Below, in pieces: positions 1 to 6,342 of a stretch of 10,899 nucleotides of DNA. The translations under genes and the position numbers were made by a program. The notes below the pieces were generated by a model that was given only the letters and a program-made list of their open reading frames with translations, was not told the origin of the DNA and did not search any database. Source of the stretch: Candidatus Omnitrophota bacterium (GTDB lineage Bacteria > Omnitrophota > Gorgyraeia > JABMRG01); NCBI GenBank assembly GCA_013202935.1, contig JABMRG010000106.1, forward strand, positions 1-10,899, written 5' to 3'. Position 1 is the stretch's first letter, and each line of letters begins with the position of its first letter.

Positions 1-1
1 A

Positions 2-481
2 CTTATATACTCTACACTGTATATAATGCGTCCTATATGCAGTTTCTTGCGGGAAAATGTTCCTTTTTATCATATAGCAGGCAACATATTGATAGCGCTG
101 GTTGCAGGAGCGTCTTTTCTTGTAATATATAAATTAAAGATAGAAGGCCATATTAAAAAGAAGCTTACTGTGGTGCTTTTGGTATGCTGCAGCCTTATTT
201 TTGCTGTTGTTATATGGCAGTTTAAGTTAACGGAAGAAAAGATTCATTTTTTTGAATATGGCCTTTTAGGATTTTTAGCGTATCGAGCATTCAATATAGA
301 TATAAAAGGATTTAGGGCCTATATCTTTACCTTTATATTGATATTTATCTTAGGTTGGACAGACGAGGGGATACAGTATATTCTTCCAAACAGGTACTAT
401 GATTTGAGAGATGTTCTAATGAATGCAGGTGGCGGATTGATGGGGTTGCTGATAACCTTAGTTGTGAACATGGATGAGTAA
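2..481 (+). CDS. VanZ-family membrane protein (5' end outside the window)
   Basis: Polytopic membrane protein of the VanZ-like family. VanZ itself gives low-level teicoplanin resistance; most homologues have no known biochemical role. Counting from the ATG at 26 (151 aa), hydrophobic segments lie near residues 18-35, 46-65, 75-89, 97-112 and 130-148. Family hallmarks are EKIHFFEYGLLG (71-82) and a DE..Q..LP.R..DLRDV..NAGGG block (113-137). The frame is open from base 2, adding at least eight hydrophobic residues before that Met. The short N-terminus also suggests that the first membrane helix begins upstream, so the gene is probably 5'-truncated by the window. Its stop overlaps the next gene's start by 8 bp, implying an operon. 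VanZ-like genes often sit in cell-surface polysaccharide loci, which fits the neighbours, but a specific role cannot be given. Confidence 0.8.
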   Translation, partial: LIYSTLYIMRPICSFLRENVPFYHIAGNILIALVAGASFLVIYKLKIEGHIKKKLTVVLLVCCSLIFAVVIWQFKLTEEKIHFFEYGLLGFLAYRAFNIDIKGFRAYIFTFILIFILGWTDEGIQYILPNRYYDLRDVLMNAGGGLMGLLITLVVNMDE

Positions 482-1286
482 AACAATGGTTAACTTACCT
501 ACAATAAGATTTGGAAGAGAGGGGCTACGACTCTTTGCACTCGGGATAGGGACAACATGGTTTGGCCGACACTGGCCACCTGATAACCCTTCTTACAAGT
601 TACCTACTGATGAGGAGATTGAGGTGTATTTAGACAGGATATTTACAACAGTTAAACACCAAGATGCATTTCTGATGATAGATACAGCCGCTTCCTATGG
701 CTACAGCGAAGAAAAAATCGGCTCATACTTTAAGAATAGACAGGAGTTATTTAAAAAGGCCTTTATCGCCACAAAGTGGGGGGAGGAATTCAATATAGAT
801 ACTGGCATGACCCCACTGGATCATTCAAGAGAGCATCTTATTCAGTCATTTAAAAGGAGCCTTGAACATTTAAAGAGGATAGACCTGTTGTATATACACA
901 GGACGTCCATCGAGGTTTTAAGTGATCTGGAGGTTATCGAGGAGCTGAAGAAGATAAGAGAGTGTAACAGGGGTAGTGTTCGCTATATAGGCGTATCAAT
1001 ATCAAACGAAGATATACTGCAGAAGGCGGTACAAAAAAATCTACTAAACTGGCCGGATGTTTTGCAGATACCAGCCTCGATATTTTTAAAAAGGCCTGAC
1101 CTGATGGATACTATTTGCGATAGGGGTATTAATATTGTTCTAAATTCACCTGTTAGGCGAGGTGGCTCAGGTTCGCCAGAAGAGATATATTCTGAGATCT
1201 TACAACATAAAGGCAGGTTTGTGTTATTGACTGGCACGAGGCGCCATTTAGAAGATACGATAGGTTATTTTTGCAGTGCAAAATAG
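474..1286 (+). CDS. Aldo/keto reductase family oxidoreductase
   Basis: Predicted cytoplasmic NAD(P)H-dependent TIM-barrel oxidoreductase of 270 aa, a little shorter than the usual 280-340. The AKR catalytic tetrad can be placed: D70 and Y75 in IDTAASYGYSEEKIG, K101 in IATKWG, and H142 in LLYIHR. The N-terminal FALGIGTTWFG strand-turn and the later RYIGVS segment (170-175) are also typical. The late barrel strand (NIVLNSPVRRGGSG, about 220-233) and the C-terminal LLTGTRRHLEDTI correspond to the family's phosphate-binding end, where GT....L.EN is common. The ATG at 474 overlaps the VanZ-like stop by 8 bp. A second in-frame ATG at 486 has GGATGAG seven bases upstream and is a credible alternative. 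The 3' end overlaps the convergent radical SAM gene by 22 bp. The substrate is unknown; sugar or aldehyde reduction is a guess from the class. Confidence 0.88.
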   Translation: MSKTMVNLPTIRFGREGLRLFALGIGTTWFGRHWPPDNPSYKLPTDEEIEVYLDRIFTTVKHQDAFLMIDTAASYGYSEEKIGSYFKNRQELFKKAFIATKWGEEFNIDTGMTPLDHSREHLIQSFKRSLEHLKRIDLLYIHRTSIEVLSDLEVIEELKKIRECNRGSVRYIGVSISNEDILQKAVQKNLLNWPDVLQIPASIFLKRPDLMDTICDRGINIVLNSPVRRGGSGSPEEIYSEILQHKGRFVLLTGTRRHLEDTIGYFCSAK

Positions 1287-2233
1287 GCTGTGTTTGTGGC
1301 CCCTACTTTGGCATCTTTTATTGTGGTATAAACCAGGACATTATCCTTTTTATTAAGCTGATCGCATGTGTTGCAGAATGGAAATTTAGAAAAATCGCCT
1401 TCCCTGTGTGCTTTCCTCAGTTCGTTATATCTTGTCCCACTCATTACCTCATATAGAGATTCTCTATTAAGGTCTCCAAGAATCATTCTACTGTCGTAGT
1501 CAAAGCAGCATGGAACGACCATGCCATCCCATTGCACCTGTAAAGGGCCAACAAAAGGCCTGTTGCAGCTTATCTTTTTGCCGTGAGGTTTCCTATAAGT
1601 TCTTCCGTCGCTCCAGTTATGAGGTTTCCATATCGAGGCAGCATCCGCTATCTTTTCGTATTTATCTAACCAGCTTTTCAGTTCATGCTTATTCTGGTCC
1701 ATAAGCAGAAAATACATCTCAATCTTGAGGCTACTGTCTTTTGTCTCATTACGCACCTTAAACAAGCGGGCAACATTTGCCTCGACCTGCTCGAATTCTA
1801 TGCCTTTATGAATTGACTCAAATGTAGCCTTTGTAATCCCATACATACTGATACGGATCTTATCAAAAAGCTCTGCTGTTTTTTGACATTTTTCTTCATC
1901 AAAAAGTGAACCATTGGTGATAGTAAACGTCTTTAGCCCTTTAGATCTGGCATACTCGGCCCTTTCAAATATATATGGATCAAGAAAAGCCTCGCCATAG
2001 TTTTCAAGAGAAACCTTATCTGCGCCTGCATCAACGGCTTGATCCATTATCTTCTTATAAAGATCCATATCCATGATGCCTTGAGCCCGTTTCATTTTTT
2101 CTCTGGGGCACATAATGCACCTGCTATTGCAGAGATTCGTAGGCTCTAAACGGATCTCGGAATTTATCAGCTTAAATTCATTAGGGGTCTTTTGTGCAGG
2201 ACTATTCTTATCTTTGAGTTTCTGTATAGTCAT
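1265..2233 (-). CDS. Radical SAM protein with SPASM/twitch-type C-terminus
   Basis: 322-aa predicted radical S-adenosylmethionine enzyme. The cluster-binding CxxxCxxC is C35, C39 and C42 in NLCNSRCIMCPR. A YGEAFLDP segment (79-86) corresponds to the SAM-binding GGEP region, and TITNGS (104-109) is the next barrel strand. The C-terminal region has C223, the C242-C243 pair followed by FDYD, a GDLNRESLYEVMSG segment (253-266) and C287xxC290. This is the SPASM/twitch pattern that holds at least one auxiliary [4Fe-4S] cluster. Such proteins modify peptides, sugars or cofactors; the substrate here is not evident. The gene has its own candidate promoter (2291-2319). An AAAAGGA ribosome-binding motif sits 13 bases before the ATG, rather far. 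An in-frame stop lies shortly upstream, so the start is near here. Its end overlaps the aldo/keto reductase tail by 22 bp. Confidence 0.88.
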   Translation of the reverse strand: MTIQKLKDKNSPAQKTPNEFKLINSEIRLEPTNLCNSRCIMCPREKMKRAQGIMDMDLYKKIMDQAVDAGADKVSLENYGEAFLDPYIFERAEYARSKGLKTFTITNGSLFDEEKCQKTAELFDKIRISMYGITKATFESIHKGIEFEQVEANVARLFKVRNETKDSSLKIEMYFLLMDQNKHELKSWLDKYEKIADAASIWKPHNWSDGRTYRKPHGKKISCNRPFVGPLQVQWDGMVVPCCFDYDSRMILGDLNRESLYEVMSGTRYNELRKAHREGDFSKFPFCNTCDQLNKKDNVLVYTTIKDAKVGATNTAYFALQK

Positions 2234-2290
2234 ATTGTTAGCTGAATCCTTTTAGATTTTTAGAGTAGAATAGGGATAACAAGTGCTGAT

Positions 2291-2319
2291 ATAATATCAT
2301 ATCGGGTGGTAATTTGCAA
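2291..2319 (-). promoter_or_regulatory. Candidate promoter of the radical SAM gene (extended -10)
   Basis: Read on the - strand: -35 TTGCAA (2314-2319, 4/6 to consensus), a 17-bp spacer ending in TGA, and -10 TATTAT (2291-2296, 5/6). Transcription would begin near 2284, giving a leader of about 50 nt. The bases just upstream of the -35 are A/T only and could act as an UP element. Confidence 0.55.
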
Positions 2320-2321
2320 TA

Positions 2322-2339
2322 AAATTTTAATTAAAATTT
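2322..2339. repeat. 18-bp perfect A/T palindrome
   Basis: A perfect palindrome made only of A and T, centred between 2330 and 2331, that includes the beta-barrel gene's stop codon. It lies immediately upstream (on the - strand) of the -35 box of the radical SAM promoter, where it resembles an UP-element A/T tract. It has no G/C stem, so a factor-independent terminator is unlikely. Confidence 0.4.
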
Positions 2340-3593
2340 AAGCGTAAAGTTTAAGTTCAATGCCCACTGCTCAACATCTGGTTTGTATTTATAATCCTTC
2401 CATTTATGCCAATAGCCGGCCTCTAAGGCCTTATCAGTAGAACCGATATACTTTTTTAGATTTAGTTTTAGTTTATAGGACTTTTGGTTACTGGTTGAGC
2501 CTGGTAGGTATTTATACTTAGAAAAACTAAAAGCAGGCTTAAATGACCAGTCTGCCCTCTCTGATATATTTAGTCCAGCTGATAGAGAATTCTTCTTATA
2601 ACTTAAGCTCTCATTTTCATAGAATGTCGTCTCTTTATGCCCGCCGCCAATTAATAAGTCAAGATCAAAAGGCTTATCTTTAAGTATCCTAAATTTGGTC
2701 TCATCTTTTAGTGACCAGTTATCATAGCTATTGATAGAGGTAAGGTATTTTCTCTCTGCCTGAGAATAGCTGATCTTAGTCTCCACGGTCTTATTAAATT
2801 CATGGTAAGTCCTCACGCCCCATAACCTATAGCTAAATCTCAAATTATCTTCCCGGTCTTCATCAGAGTCTCTGGTGTCATTCCTGCCTGTTCCAAAATG
2901 GATGCCAAGTTTATATATAAGAGGCATCTTGAGTTTTAAGAGCGTCTTGAAGAAAAAGGTATCTTCGGTGTAATCTTTTTTATTCTCAGCCTGATCAGCC
3001 CAGTCTCTCTTATAATGCCCGGAGAGGTCAAAACGTCCATCACTGGATTTGACAGAGGAGGCAATCTTAATGAATGATTTTAATATATCAGAAGAGGCAT
3101 CCTTAATGTAATCGTAATCTTTAATACCACCTAGGAGTTTTAAGGAGTATCTTTTGTAGAGATCAAGAACAAGCCCGCTACTTAAGGAGTTTTTATCATA
3201 TTCTGAGGAAGGAGAATTCTCATATCTTTTGTTTAGCAGCCCACAGTCTCCCTTGAGACTTATTAAACTCTCCTCAGCTTTATACAGAGGCAGGGAGAAG
3301 CTTAGGTCGTAAAGGCCTGTTTTATTGTCCATGTTATTGCGTTTGCTATCAAAATCTTTTTTGTAGTATTTTGCCCCTGCGCGGTAATAGAAATCTTCCA
3401 ACGGCTCTGCCTTTACAGCGATAGAGTATTTATGAAATGTATAAGAACCGCTCAGATCTCTTTCTTCTATAGCGTCTGTTTGAGACCTCTCACCAGTTGA
3501 GTATGATATCTTTGTTGAGCCTAGGGTATCAGCGTAGGCAAATGGCGGCAGAAAAAAGAGTAAGATTAGGAGAGTGAAGATACGGTTAGTCAT
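2331..3593 (-). CDS. Putative outer-membrane beta-barrel protein
   Basis: 420-aa secreted protein. Residues 1-21 form a Sec signal peptide: Arg at position 4, a Leu/Phe-rich core, and an AYA|D cleavage site after residue 21. The mature part has no long hydrophobic helix. Instead it shows many short stretches with alternating polar and aromatic/aliphatic residues, rich in Tyr, Lys, Ser and Asp, as in transmembrane beta-hairpins with charged loops. It ends in LNLNFTLKF, with the terminal Phe and alternating hydrophobics expected of a BamA-recognised beta-signal. I recognise no named family. The start overlaps the glycosyltransferase stop by 8 bp, and an AAAAAGG ribosome-binding motif precedes the ATG, so the two are probably translationally coupled. 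A role in glycan export or surface display is inference from context. Lineage-specific barrels of this sort are often annotated only as hypothetical. Confidence 0.72.
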   Translation of the reverse strand: MTNRIFTLLILLFFLPPFAYADTLGSTKISYSTGERSQTDAIEERDLSGSYTFHKYSIAVKAEPLEDFYYRAGAKYYKKDFDSKRNNMDNKTGLYDLSFSLPLYKAEESLISLKGDCGLLNKRYENSPSSEYDKNSLSSGLVLDLYKRYSLKLLGGIKDYDYIKDASSDILKSFIKIASSVKSSDGRFDLSGHYKRDWADQAENKKDYTEDTFFFKTLLKLKMPLIYKLGIHFGTGRNDTRDSDEDREDNLRFSYRLWGVRTYHEFNKTVETKISYSQAERKYLTSINSYDNWSLKDETKFRILKDKPFDLDLLIGGGHKETTFYENESLSYKKNSLSAGLNISERADWSFKPAFSFSKYKYLPGSTSNQKSYKLKLNLKKYIGSTDKALEAGYWHKWKDYKYKPDVEQWALNLNFTLKF

Positions 3594-4323
3594 ATACCTT
3601 TTTAAAAGCGTTCAGCCGGATAGAAAAGAGGCTAAGGAGAGAGTTGATGCCATCACGCAAAGGCCTTACTTTCGAGGTCTTTGCCTTATCTTCCCACCTT
3701 ACAGGTACCTCTTTTGACTTAAAGGAAAATTTATGGGCAAGGTATATAAGCTCTGAATCAAAGCTCCAGTTATCTTTTGTAAGCTTTGAGAAGAGAAGCT
3801 TTGCAACATCCTTTTTATATAGTTTGAATCCGCAGTTATAGTCTCTTACAGATGTCCCCAGTATTATTTTTGAAAGCATTATGTATAGATTGCCAAGAAC
3901 TCTTCTCCTTAAAGGTTGTAGTTTAGTAATCTCTGAGCCCTCTATGCGCCTTGATGCAAGAGCTATATCATTACCTTCTTCTAAGGCCCTCATAAACTTA
4001 TCAATCTGATCTATGCGTGTAGAATTATCAGCATCCATAAAGAGCAGATATCTGCCTTTAGCAGCAATGACCCCCTTTTTTACAGTATAGCCTTTACCGC
4101 GGTTGGATTCGTTTTTCAGCAAGGCGAAAGAACTGAAAAGATGGTTTAATGACGAGGCTACTTCAGCAGTCTTATCATCTGAACCATCATCTACTACTAT
4201 AACCTCATAAGTCAAGTCTTTAGCCTCAAACCATCCAGCGATATCCTTAAGCGTTGAGGCCAGATTTGGTTCCTCATTATATGCGGGTATTACTACTGAT
4301 AGGTCTAATTCAGCACTTTTCAT
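3586..4323 (-). CDS. Family 2 glycosyltransferase (dolichyl/polyprenyl-phosphate glucose synthase-like)
   Basis: 245-aa GT-A fold enzyme predicted to move a sugar from a nucleotide sugar to a polyprenyl phosphate on the cytoplasmic face of the membrane. Visible motifs are VVIPAYNEE (10-18), the VVDDGS nucleotide-binding loop (43-48), NRGKGYTVKKG (74-84), the metal-binding DADN (97-100), SRRIEGS (124-130), and RDYNCGFKLYK (160-170), followed by a conserved Trp at 186 in NWSFDSELI. The NRGKG and D.NCGFK motifs are those of the ALG5/DPG-synthase-like subgroup. No C-terminal membrane helices follow, so it is the short, peripheral form. The translation start is fixed because the first motif begins only about nine residues in. 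No Shine-Dalgarno is seen, and the promoter -10 ends 9 bases before the ATG. Its product could feed the ArnT-like transferase at the right end of the window. Confidence 0.88.
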   Translation of the reverse strand: MKSAELDLSVVIPAYNEEPNLASTLKDIAGWFEAKDLTYEVIVVDDGSDDKTAEVASSLNHLFSSFALLKNESNRGKGYTVKKGVIAAKGRYLLFMDADNSTRIDQIDKFMRALEEGNDIALASRRIEGSEITKLQPLRRRVLGNLYIMLSKIILGTSVRDYNCGFKLYKKDVAKLLFSKLTKDNWSFDSELIYLAHKFSFKSKEVPVRWEDKAKTSKVRPLRDGINSLLSLFSIRLNAFKKVYD

Positions 4324-4332
4324 ATTGAGGCA

Positions 4333-4361
4333 ATTATAGCAGAAAGAGCAAAGGCAAGCAA
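4333..4361 (-). promoter_or_regulatory. Candidate promoter of the glycosyltransferase gene, leaderless
   Basis: Read on the - strand: -35-like TTGCTT (4356-4361, 3/6), a 17-bp spacer ending in TGC, and a perfect TATAAT (4333-4338). Only nine bases separate the -10 from the ATG, so transcription should begin at or within about 3 nt of the start codon. Confidence 0.6.
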
Positions 4362-4383
4362 TAGAAAATCGATTTATTTACAG

Positions 4384-4412
4384 TTGACTATATTGATAGA
4401 ATATGATAAAAG
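4384..4412 (+). promoter_or_regulatory. Candidate promoter of the methyltransferase gene, near-leaderless
   Basis: -35 TTGACT (4384-4389, 5/6), a 17-bp spacer ending in TGA (extended -10), and a weak -10 TAAAAG (4407-4412, 4/6). Seven bases later comes ATG 4420. An alternative pairing is TTTACA (4377-4382) with TATGAT (4402-4407) over 19 bp. Either way the leader would be very short. This makes the TTG at 4384 a -35 box rather than a start codon. Confidence 0.5.
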
Positions 4413-4419
4413 ATTCCTT

Positions 4420-5055
4420 ATGGGTATAGTGCGGCAATTCAATAAGTATCTTAAGATCAGGTCTAAGAAGGAGATTACCAGTGGGTATGGTGCATTTGAA
4501 TATCTTCTAGCAGCTCAGAGAGCCAGCCTGGCCAACAAGTTTATTGCAGATGTAGGCGCAAACAGCAAGGTTCTCGATATAGGGTGCGGTTCTTATCCTA
4601 TTTTTCTTTTAACCTCAAGATTCATTGAAAAGATAGGGATAGAAAAGGCTACTGATGTTAATTCTGCTGCATCACGAAAATTCAAGCTTATAAACTACGA
4701 TATTGAACAAGAAATCAATCATTTACCATTTGATGATAATTCTATAAATGTTATTACAATGCTGGCTGTCCTGGAGCACATCAGATCATCAAAAATAACA
4801 GGTATAATTTCAGAGATAAGAAGGATATTGACCCCAGGCGGTATTTGTATTATTACCGTACCTTCGACTTGGACATACTACCTTCTGTATCCTATGGCCA
4901 AAATTGGGCTTGTAAGAAAGGCAGAAGTGGCAGACCATAAGTCAAATTTGAGCAGTCTAGAATTGTCAGATATAATAAAAAAGGCTGGTTTTAAAGAGTT
5001 TAAATCCGGGTATTTTGAGCTTTTTATGAATCGCTTTTTTGTAGCAAAGAAATAG
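4420..5055 (+). CDS. Class I SAM-dependent methyltransferase (Methyltransf_11 type)
   Basis: Predicted cytoplasmic SAM-dependent methyltransferase of 211 aa from ATG 4420. The Rossmann-fold SAM site is clear: motif I VLDIGCGSYP, an acidic residue after the second strand (GIEKATD), LPFDDNSINVITMLAVLEHI (the post-motif DD/SID and LEH segment), and LTPGGICIITVPS (motif III region). The C-terminal AGFKEFKSGYFELFMNRFFVAKK is the usual last hairpin of UbiE/Methyltransf_11-like enzymes. The frame is open back to a TTG at 4384, but neither start has a good ribosome-binding site, and a -35 box falls on that TTG, so I prefer 4420. It diverges from the glycosyltransferase gene and is separated from sat by 111 bp holding a new promoter. 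The acceptor is unknown; sugars, lipids or quinones are all possible. Confidence 0.85.
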   Translation: MGIVRQFNKYLKIRSKKEITSGYGAFEYLLAAQRASLANKFIADVGANSKVLDIGCGSYPIFLLTSRFIEKIGIEKATDVNSAASRKFKLINYDIEQEINHLPFDDNSINVITMLAVLEHIRSSKITGIISEIRRILTPGGICIITVPSTWTYYLLYPMAKIGLVRKAEVADHKSNLSSLELSDIIKKAGFKEFKSGYFELFMNRFFVAKK

Positions 5056-5083
5056 TCCCTCCCTCTATGAAGCCTTCCCGAAA

Positions 5084-5122
5084 ACCATATTTTAGGCGTT
5101 GACTAAGCAATGAAAATATGGT
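5084..5122. repeat. Perfect 10-bp inverted repeat around the sat promoter (candidate operator)
   Basis: The left arm ACCATATTTT (5084-5093) and right arm AAAATATGGT (5113-5122) are exact reverse complements, 29 bp centre to centre. The -35 box lies in the middle of the 19-bp interval, and the right arm covers the TG of the extended -10 and reaches the first base of the -10. This geometry suits a repressor. The alternative is a 10-bp-stem hairpin at the end of the methyltransferase mRNA, but no U-tract follows. Confidence 0.5.
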
Positions 5123-5127
5123 AATAT
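5099..5127 (+). promoter_or_regulatory. Candidate promoter of the sat-cysC operon (extended -10)
   Basis: -35 TTGACT (5099-5104, 5/6), a 17-bp spacer ending in TGG, and -10 TAATAT (5122-5127, 4/6). The start site would be near 5134, giving a leader of about 45 nt before ATG 5179. The layout is the same as at the methyltransferase promoter. Confidence 0.5.
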
Positions 5128-5168
5128 TTCATACTACTTATTCTTATATTAATAATAACTATAAAAAT

Positions 5169-5173
5169 GGAGG
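5169..5173 (+). promoter_or_regulatory. Ribosome-binding site deciding the sat start
   Basis: GGAGG lies five bases before ATG 5179. It overlaps the last base of the upstream in-frame ATG at 5167, which itself has no Shine-Dalgarno. Translation therefore most likely begins at 5179. Confidence 0.65.
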
Positions 5174-5178
5174 AAGAG

Positions 5179-6327
5179 ATGATATTACCTCATGGTGGTA
5201 GACTTGTTAACAGAATAGTAGCTAAAGGCACTAAGAACTCCTTAGCTAAAAGAGCATCAGGCCTTTATAAGATTAAGATTTCCAAAGAACATGTACAAGA
5301 GCTTGTTAATATCGCAACCGGTCTTTTTAGCCCCTTAGAGGGCTTCTTGAGCAGGAGAGATTTAAGCTCTGTTCTTAATAAAAAGCGGTTGGCTAATGGC
5401 GTTACCTGGACCGTACCAATAGTTCTTGATATACCAGCTTTTATATATCCTGAGATAAAAAAAGAGAAAAAACTCTCACTCATGGATGATAAGGGTATTG
5501 TACTGGCTCTTATGGATGTAGATGATGTATACAGGTATGATAAACGGAATTTTGCAAAGAGGCTGTATGGCACAACCGATACCTCTCATCCCGGAGTCGA
5601 TAAGGTCTTTAAAATGGGTCAGTACCTTATAGGGGGCAAGATTAAGTTGATAGATATGCCTGAGTATGAATTCAGCAAATATACATTGACTCCGAGAGAG
5701 ACGAGAGAGAGATTTAAATCTTTAGGTTGGGAAAGAATAGTAGCATTCCAGACAAGAAACGTCCCGCATATGGGCCATGAGTATGTGCAGAAGACAGCCC
5801 TCTCATATGTAGATGGGCTTTTTATCAACCCTGTTATAGGCAGAAAGAAAAAGGGTGACTTTAAGGATAAGGTAATAATAGAAACCTATGAGAAGCTTAT
5901 AAAAAACTACTATCAGAGAGACCATGTATTCTTATCTGTTTTGCAGATGGAGATGAGATATGCGGGCCCACGCGAGGCAATACATCATGCAATCATACGC
6001 AAGAACTTCGGATGTACGCATATTATAATTGGAAGAGACCATGCTGGTGTAGGAGATTTTTACCACCCCTTTGCAGCTCACGAGATATTTAATGAGTTTC
6101 CTGACCTTGAGATTAAACCGATATTCTTTAAATCGTTCTTCTGGTGCAATCACTGCAAAGGTGTTGCAAATGATAAGACGTGTCCACACAAAGGAAAAGA
6201 TATAGAGAACTTTAGTGGTACAAAGATAAGAGGAATGCTGGAGTCTGGAAAGGTGCCATCAGATAAACTGATGCGCCCTGAAATTGCAAAAACTATACTA
6301 AAATATAAACATCCATTTGTGGAGTAG
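5179..6327 (+). CDS. sat: Sulfate adenylyltransferase (ATP sulfurylase)
   Basis: Makes adenosine 5'-phosphosulfate (APS) and pyrophosphate from ATP and sulfate in the cytoplasm, the first step of sulfate activation. This is the homo-oligomeric Sat/MET3-type enzyme, not CysDN. Counted from the ATG at 5167 (386 aa), motifs are the N-terminal PHGGRLVNR (8-16), the substrate-loop QTRNVPHMGHE (195-205) with its HxGH nucleotidyltransferase signature, GRDHAGVG (289-296), a probable zinc-binding group C327, C330, C339 and H341, and FSGTKIRGML (349-358). From the preferred start the protein begins MILPHGG, as bacterial Sat proteins usually do (382 aa, normal length for the form lacking an APS-kinase domain). 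The stop lies inside the cysC ribosome-binding region, so the two are co-transcribed. Pairing with an APS kinase points to PAPS synthesis rather than dissimilatory APS reduction. Confidence 0.97.
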   Translation: MILPHGGRLVNRIVAKGTKNSLAKRASGLYKIKISKEHVQELVNIATGLFSPLEGFLSRRDLSSVLNKKRLANGVTWTVPIVLDIPAFIYPEIKKEKKLSLMDDKGIVLALMDVDDVYRYDKRNFAKRLYGTTDTSHPGVDKVFKMGQYLIGGKIKLIDMPEYEFSKYTLTPRETRERFKSLGWERIVAFQTRNVPHMGHEYVQKTALSYVDGLFINPVIGRKKKGDFKDKVIIETYEKLIKNYYQRDHVFLSVLQMEMRYAGPREAIHHAIIRKNFGCTHIIIGRDHAGVGDFYHPFAAHEIFNEFPDLEIKPIFFKSFFWCNHCKGVANDKTCPHKGKDIENFSGTKIRGMLESGKVPSDKLMRPEIAKTILKYKHPFVE

Positions 6328-6334
6328 AAAGGAG
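6328..6334 (+). promoter_or_regulatory. Ribosome-binding site deciding the cysC start
   Basis: AAAGGAG directly follows the sat stop codon. It is only two bases from ATG 6337 but eight bases from ATG 6343, which favours the second ATG. Confidence 0.65.
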
Positions 6335-6342
6335 TAATGATC

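Noticed and set aside
983..1237. Antisense open frame (84 aa) within the aldo/keto reductase gene
   Set aside because: It lies wholly opposite a clear gene, with no ribosome-binding site or recognisable domain.
1271..1704. Two + strand open frames opposite the radical SAM gene
   Set aside because: They are shadows of the real gene. The apparent Cys-rich content comes from the opposite coding frame.
4384..4419. TTG at 4384 as the methyltransferase start
   Set aside because: It has no ribosome-binding site and coincides with a TTGACT -35 box whose extended -10 leads to ATG 4420. The extra 12 residues are not needed for the fold.
5084..5122. Inverted repeat as a factor-independent terminator of the methyltransferase gene
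   Set aside because: The stem is mostly A/T, the loop is 19 nt, and no run of T follows. Its fit to the promoter is better.
5134..5178. Possible sulfur- or SAM-sensing riboswitch in the sat leader
   Set aside because: The leader is only about 45 nt, A/T-rich, and has no conserved riboswitch helix.
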